A stretch of DNA of 8,570 nt, from the NCBI GenBank assembly GCA_023457175.1, contig JAEWMM010000298.1, positions 1 through 8,570 of the forward strand, read 5' to 3'. The translations under genes and the position numbers were made by a program. The first letter of the stretch is position 1, and each line of letters begins with the position of its first letter. A model generated the notes under the pieces. It made no database searches. It had not been told where the DNA came from and saw only the letters and a program-made list of their open reading frames with translations. Below are positions 4,938 to 8,570 of this stretch, one piece after another. The stretch comes from Bacillota bacterium. GTDB lineage: Bacteria > Bacillota > Clostridia > Oscillospirales > Ruminococcaceae.

Positions 4938-6797
4938 ATGGCATTATACAGTTTTCACGGCCAGATCATCGGCCGTGGTAAAAGCATTAGGCTGGATCAA
5001 GACGGGTCTGCCACGGAGAAGTCCGCCAGCCGGCGCTCGACCTCCGTTGCGGCAGCGGCCTACCGCGCCGGCACGCGCCTCGTCGATGAGCGCACCGGCG
5101 TGGTCTACGACTATACCCGCAAAGGAGGCGTTGTCCATACCGAAATTATGCTGCCCGCAAATGCGCCGGGCCGCTATCACAACAGGCAGACGCTCTGGAA
5201 TGCCGTGGAGCAGGCGGAGCGTCAGAACAACGCACAGCTCTCCCGTGAACTGCGCATTGCCCTCCCCGGCGAATTCACCCGAGAGGAAAACATCGCGCTG
5301 GTGCGCGACTTTGTACAGAAGAATTTTGTGTCCAAGGGAATGTGCGCCGATGTGGCTTATCACATCAAGGATAAGAACGGTGAGGATCACAACCCGCACG
5401 TACATATCATGCTGACCATGCGCCCGATGACCAAATCCGGGACATGGTGGAAAACCAAATCTCGAAAGGAGTACATCACCGACCGCAACGGCAACCGCAT
5501 CAAGGGTGCCAACGGTGAATGGAGATCCCGTAACGTGGATCTCACCGGCTGGAATGACAAGACGCTTTATGTATCCTGGCGTGCCCAGTGGGCGGAGGCC
5601 TGCAATACGCGCTATGAAGCGCAGGGGCTACCGTACCGAATCGATCACCGCAGCTATGATGAGCAGGGTATCCAGCGTCAAGCTACCATCCATTTAGGCA
5701 AGGAGACTGCCGCCCTGGAGCGCAAGGGCATTTCAACCGAAAAAGGTAATTATAACCGCACGGTAGCAGCCTGTAACGAGATGGCCGATCTGGGCATCGA
5801 GCCGGCGGGCCTTTGGGAAACAGCGCAGGAGATCTTTGAACGGGCAAGAGAGCGTCAGCGACAATCGAAAAAGGCGAGGGTATCCGAGCCTACCTTGACT
5901 GGCCGAGGAGAAGCAAAAGCGACCGAGAGCCGGCCCCAGCGACCGGAGGTCGCCCAGTCCGGCGGTCCATCCGGGCGCAGCCAGGATGACCAAAGGCGCA
6001 CTGATGCACCGTTCCACGGTGCTGTGCGACAGGGAGCGCCCTGTACCCCGGAAAAGGACGAAAGCCTCGGGCTTTCGTCGGAGAAGAAGCCGCAGCGGCG
6101 GCTTGAAACACCCCCGGCCGGCGCCGGAGGTGCGCGGAGCCATGCGCCCGATGAGGCGGCACGGCAGGAGGCTATTCGCCGGTCGAATATCGTGCGTGGC
6201 GGGATCCGTCACGCTGCCGGCCAAAACAACTTTATGGTTACGCGCGGCGCCAAAACCTACGACGATTTGCTCATCGGCATCCGTAAAGCTGAGGCTGAGT
6301 ACAACACCTGCAAGTATAGTCTGGATGGATTGAGAGCCGAGGTTGATAAGTTACAGCAGCTGCAAACTGCGGTTGGATGGGCGCGTGACCATAAAGCCGT
6401 TGCCGAGCAGTACAAACGCCTGAAGCTTTTCCCCGGGAAGTTTTATAAAGCGCACAAGATGGAGATTGACCGATACCGTTATGCGGTGAAGCAGCTGGCC
6501 GACGCGGGCATCACGCAGCCGGTTCAACCGGATGCGTTTGCGGAGAAGCTTAAGCTGCTGGAAGCCGAACGCGATATGCTGACCTCAAAGCTCCCTGGCC
6601 TGCGTGAAGAGCTGCGCATGTGGTGCGCCTGCGAGGTTTACATGCGCGAGCTGCTGAACCTGCCAAAGCCTCCGGGAATTCCTGACTTCTCGGTACCGGA
6701 TAAGGCCGTACCCCAGAAGCAGGCACCTCAACCCACACAACCGCAAAAACAAAAAACGCCGGCGACTAAGCACCGGCACGACGACAGAGGACGATAA
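4938..6797 (+). CDS. MobA/MobL (MobQ-type) conjugative relaxase
   Basis: 619 residues. The relaxase nicks one strand at the origin of transfer, stays attached to the 5' end through a tyrosine, and leads the strand into the recipient. The relaxase domain covers about residues 1-230. AAAAYRAG holds the probable nucleophile Tyr42. DHNPHVHIMLTMRP holds the metal-binding His151, His154 and His156. A helical part reaches about residue 310. A low-complexity, Pro/Gly/Arg-rich linker then runs to about 415. A coiled-coil region follows (about 440-570, including IRKAEAEYNTCKYSLDGLRA). A Pro/Gln/Lys-rich basic tail ends the protein (HRHDDRGR). No primase or helicase domain is visible. The gene leads an operon with the two genes downstream, 19 bases from the first. 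A decayed copy of its 5' end lies at 2279-2546. Base composition is clearly more GC-rich than that of the genes after it. Confidence 0.95.
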   Translation: MALYSFHGQIIGRGKSIRLDQDGSATEKSASRRSTSVAAAAYRAGTRLVDERTGVVYDYTRKGGVVHTEIMLPANAPGRYHNRQTLWNAVEQAERQNNAQLSRELRIALPGEFTREENIALVRDFVQKNFVSKGMCADVAYHIKDKNGEDHNPHVHIMLTMRPMTKSGTWWKTKSRKEYITDRNGNRIKGANGEWRSRNVDLTGWNDKTLYVSWRAQWAEACNTRYEAQGLPYRIDHRSYDEQGIQRQATIHLGKETAALERKGISTEKGNYNRTVAACNEMADLGIEPAGLWETAQEIFERARERQRQSKKARVSEPTLTGRGEAKATESRPQRPEVAQSGGPSGRSQDDQRRTDAPFHGAVRQGAPCTPEKDESLGLSSEKKPQRRLETPPAGAGGARSHAPDEAARQEAIRRSNIVRGGIRHAAGQNNFMVTRGAKTYDDLLIGIRKAEAEYNTCKYSLDGLRAEVDKLQQLQTAVGWARDHKAVAEQYKRLKLFPGKFYKAHKMEIDRYRYAVKQLADAGITQPVQPDAFAEKLKLLEAERDMLTSKLPGLREELRMWCACEVYMRELLNLPKPPGIPDFSVPDKAVPQKQAPQPTQPQKQKTPATKHRHDDRGR

Positions 6798-6816
6798 TAG
6801 AAAGGAAACAACTATC

Positions 6817-7002
6817 ATGACAATTAACATCATACTCATCATGCTTTCCGTAACAGTATTAATTACTATTGTTGCTGTGGCACTCGCATTTATCTATATT
6901 TACTCGCTTCGCAGGCAAATGATAGCATTAAGCACAGACATAGATTTTGTGCGGACAAAGCAAAAAATTGAAAGCATATCAAAAACAGTTGAAAGGGACT
7001 AA
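6817..7002 (+). CDS. Single-pass membrane microprotein
   Basis: 61 residues from ATG at 6817, with AGAAAGGA about 10 bases upstream. One hydrophobic helix spans about residues 4-30. LRRQ follows directly and suggests a cytoplasmic C-terminus. The rest is a short charged helix (DFVRTKQKIESISKTVERD). I do not recognise the family. The gene starts 19 bases after the relaxase stop and ends 4 bases before the next start, so the three appear to form one transcript. A role as membrane anchor or transfer accessory factor is speculation. Confidence 0.65.
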   Translation: MTINIILIMLSVTVLITIVAVALAFIYIYSLRRQMIALSTDIDFVRTKQKIESISKTVERD

Positions 7003-7006
7003 TATT

Positions 7007-7657
7007 ATGAGCGTAGAACAAAAAATTGACGAAAACTTGCCATTTGACGAAGACTTGGTTTTGGATATTTACAGAAGCAACAAAGATACGGGAAGCAGCA
7101 GCTTGATATTGTCCAGTAAATCACTGCCCCTGCTGCCATACATAAATGCCGTGAGACTATCTTCAAAAGCCGTTATGGATTTCGATACACTGCTTGATAA
7201 ATCGGCAACCCGAATTTTATGTTACGGATACATAGAAACCCACGTTTCTGCTTCGCTTGAGGAAATTAACCGCGAGGTTTCAAAAGCGGCTGAGCTGGGA
7301 CTTCTGGGCTTTGAACAGCCCTCGCAACCGGGAAAGGTTTGCGGTATCACAGATGTGTGTATTTACAAGCATAAAACAAATCCGTTTGATGGATGTGTGC
7401 CGCTGGTGGGCTTAGCCCATACAAATTTGAGACTGGAACGCTTCAGCAACTTTGGGATTTTTGCATACCCCTTTTTTAGAGAATATGCACCTGAACAATT
7501 GTGGCCTGCTCTGAAGCCCAAGGCCCGTATTGTTATAAATCATATCAGTGCAACTGATATTCCTCTGGACAATAGCGATAATTGGGAAAACAAAATTGAT
7601 GGCAGACTGATTACCAAGTCGTATCAACGTTCATTCAGATTCTGGTTTTGGCGTTGA
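7007..7657 (+). CDS. Hypothetical protein of 216 residues
   Basis: Starts at ATG 7007 (MSVEQKIDENLPFDEDLV) with GAAAGGGA about 8 bases upstream. An upstream in-frame GTG at 6947 overlaps the previous gene and lacks a site. No signal peptide, membrane helix or catalytic motif is recognised. Visible segments are an acidic N-terminus, a helix rich in Glu/Ala (SLEEINREVSKAAELGLLGF, about 83-102), and a hydrophobic C-terminal half with FGIFAYPFFREYAPEQLW. The end (SYQRSFRFWFWR) is unusually aromatic and basic. That final stretch overlaps the opposite-strand gene by 34 bases, so the true C-terminus may have been altered by a rearrangement there. Lower GC than the relaxase suggests a separate origin. 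Function is unknown. Confidence 0.7.
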   Translation: MSVEQKIDENLPFDEDLVLDIYRSNKDTGSSSLILSSKSLPLLPYINAVRLSSKAVMDFDTLLDKSATRILCYGYIETHVSASLEEINREVSKAAELGLLGFEQPSQPGKVCGITDVCIYKHKTNPFDGCVPLVGLAHTNLRLERFSNFGIFAYPFFREYAPEQLWPALKPKARIVINHISATDIPLDNSDNWENKIDGRLITKSYQRSFRFWFWR

Positions 7658-8028
7658 TGCCTCTTTTTTGGATCGTCTAAGTTCAAGCGAAGATGAAGCT
7701 CAATATCCAATCGGCGGGCTTCTCTCTCGGCATCTCCTAGCTTCTCTTTTATAGATTTATGTTCTTTTTCCGTCTTGTCCTTTTCTTCCTGTTCCTTTTT
7801 AGACTTTTCCCATTCCGAAAGCTCAGAACAAGGTGCTTCGTTGATTTTTCCGAAATGAGAAGAATAGCCACTTGAGGCGACTTTGCTGCTACGGTTTTCA
7901 TTATAAAATGCAGGGCGTTTTCTATTCTGTTTAGCAATGATTCCTTTCGCAGTCAGTATGGCGAGGTATGAAAGCGCGCAAACACAGAGCAGAACAACAG
8001 CTATTGTAATCATTATTTCTGCGGACAT
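7624..8028 (-). CDS. Membrane-anchored coiled-coil protein (hypothetical)
   Basis: 134 residues from ATG at 8028, with AGGAGA 7 bases upstream on the minus strand. A longer GTG start at 8064 lies in the tail of the preceding terminator and is unlikely. One hydrophobic helix covers about residues 5-27 (IMITIAVVLLCVCALSYLAI). A basic stretch (KQNRKRP) follows, placing the C-terminus in the cytoplasm. Residues ~70-118 are a highly charged Glu/Lys coiled coil (KKEQEEKDKTEKEHKSIKEK). The gene converges on the 216-residue gene and overlaps its 3' end by 34 bases. No function can be assigned. Confidence 0.65.
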   Translation of the reverse strand: MSAEIMITIAVVLLCVCALSYLAILTAKGIIAKQNRKRPAFYNENRSSKVASSGYSSHFGKINEAPCSELSEWEKSKKEQEEKDKTEKEHKSIKEKLGDAEREARRLDIELHLRLNLDDPKKRHQRQNQNLNER

Positions 8029-8067
8029 TTTCTTTTCTCCTATCACTATTTTTTCTTCCCCCACAAC

Positions 8068-8107
8068 AAAAAGAACGGCAGGGCAACCTCTTGATCGGCC
8101 TGCCGTT
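8068..8107 (-). terminator. Intrinsic terminator after the TTRAP-like gene
   Basis: On the minus strand AACGGCAGG (8107-8099) pairs perfectly with CCTGCCGTT (8082-8074) over a 16-base loop. C and TTTTT (8072-8068) follow. It lies about 45 bases past the stop of the TTRAP-like gene, so the downstream membrane protein would need its own promoter or read-through. Confidence 0.8.
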
Positions 8108-8152
8108 GCGCGTCAGACCATGATGTCGATGGTTTTAAATTCGCTGTAAACG

Positions 8153-8362
8153 CTATTCAAACACATTGATAAAGTCCAGCGTGTCAAACTCTTCGTCGGT
8201 GATGGTACGCAGCTTAGCCAAGGCGTTTCTGGTCGTCTCGGCAGACAGCTCATCTTCCGCAGAAGGCAATTCGTCGGTCAGCGTATTGATCATGGACAAA
8301 CGGCCATTTTCAGGGTTGTAGCAGCTCATCAGGGACAATTCCTCATAGTTAAAGCTTTTCAA
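8153..8362 (-). CDS. TTRAP-like (transposon-transfer-assisting) small protein
   Basis: 69 residues. The TTG start at 8362 is supported by AGGAG 8 bases upstream. The nearby ATG is directly followed by a stop, so it is not usable. The sequence opens FNYEELSLMSCYN (4-16) and closes with ALAKLRTITDEEFDTLDF (47-64). This two-part pattern, (F)xxEExxLM..Y then L.KL..(M/I)(S/T)DEEF..LD, is that of the putative transposon-transfer-assisting proteins of clostridial conjugative elements. Its molecular role is not established. Its start overlaps the ParB-like stop by 4 bases (TTGA), so translation is coupled. Confidence 0.75.
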   Translation of the reverse strand: MKSFNYEELSLMSCYNPENGRLSMINTLTDELPSAEDELSAETTRNALAKLRTITDEEFDTLDFINVFE

Positions 8363-8570
8363 TTTACATTCTCCTGTCTGGATTTATTGGTAGATTTAGC
8401 GGGATGCTTTACCATCTCAAGCAGCTCTGGGGTGAGGTGGGTGAGGCGGATGTAGCGGGTAATCTGCCGTGCACTTTCCCCCGCCTGATCTGCCAAAGTG
8501 TCACGTGATTTTTTTCCATCCAACTTGTGGTCATTTTGGCCACAAGTTGCCTCTGTTCGCTGCCCCTGTC
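8359..8570 (-). CDS. 3' end of a ParB/Spo0J-like partition protein (partial)
   Basis: 69 residues are visible before TGA at 8361-8359, read from 8568. The start lies beyond the window. KKSRDTLADQAGESARQITRYIRLTHLTPELLEMV (residues 19-53, written across two helices: KKSRDTLADQAGES and ARQITRYIRLT) is the helix-turn-helix region of ParB-like proteins, which bind centromere-like DNA. After ELLEMV, ParB homologues usually continue with a further domain. Here the protein ends in a basic 16-residue tail (KHPAKSTNKSRQENVN), so it is short. This may be a natural minimal version or a truncated and fused end. It is coupled to the TTRAP-like gene. Confidence 0.75.
   Translation of the reverse strand, partial: QGQRTEATCGQNDHKLDGKKSRDTLADQAGESARQITRYIRLTHLTPELLEMVKHPAKSTNKSRQENVN

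Noticed and set aside
4903..5415. Long open frame overlapping the relaxase in another forward frame
   Set aside because: It is an Arg/Ser-rich alternative-frame shadow of a GC-rich gene, and the true frame has the relaxase motifs and ribosome binding site.
5733..6224. Minus-strand open frames inside the relaxase
   Set aside because: They lie opposite the GC-rich linker region, have no ribosome binding site and show no family features.
7658..7700. A terminator between the convergent genes
   Set aside because: No stable hairpin with a T-run could be found at the overlap.

Overview
The window looks like a stretch of an integrative or mobilizable element of a Firmicute, most likely a Clostridia relative. 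The evidence is strong AGGAGG-type ribosome binding sites, a MobA/MobL (MobQ-type) relaxase, a transposon-transfer-assisting (TTRAP-like) small protein, a ParB-like partition protein and a lysine/alanine-rich coiled-coil protein of the kind that accompanies such elements in Clostridia. There are no rRNA or tRNA genes, CRISPR arrays or recognisable transposases. The species cannot be named from this sequence.

Layout. Positions 1-359 (+) hold the 3' end of a coiled-coil gene, followed by a hairpin terminator (364-409). A 27-nt palindromic repeat (copy 1, 414-440) and a cluster of stem-loops (435-499) follow. Positions 2003-521 (-) form a compact operon: two tandem VbhA-like antitoxins, a Fic-domain protein and a small DUF3847-like protein resembling relaxosome accessory proteins. 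It has a good sigma-A-type promoter near 2117-2145 and a leader rich in palindromes, one of which is copy 2 of the 27-nt repeat (2028-2054). Positions 2163-2546 (+) hold a decayed, 5'-only copy of the relaxase gene with its upstream stem-loop. Positions 4399-2543 (-) form a two-gene cargo operon: an FAD-dependent oxidoreductase with a C-terminal Rieske centre, then a YjdF/DUF2238-like membrane protein. Positions 4531-4860 are mostly non-coding and rich in stem-loops, including copy 3 of the repeat (4703-4729), and form a candidate origin of transfer and/or attenuator. Positions 4938-7657 (+) hold the intact relaxase, a one-TM microprotein and an unrecognised 216-residue protein. Positions 8570-7624 (-) hold the 3' end of a ParB-like gene, a TTRAP-like gene, a terminator and a one-TM coiled-coil protein.

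How it fits together. The relaxase would nick the element at a nearby oriT, and the DUF3847-like protein, ParB-like protein and TTRAP-like protein would support transfer and maintenance. The Fic/VbhA-like module is a probable toxin-antitoxin or effector system. The oxidoreductase and membrane protein look like cargo. The three 27-nt palindromes fall at module boundaries: coiled-coil gene | Fic operon | relaxase relic plus cargo | relaxase operon. This suggests that modules were assembled or shuffled at these sites. The most interesting points are the repeat at each boundary, the conserved long stem upstream of both relaxase copies, and the paired antitoxins facing a Fic protein with an altered active-site motif.
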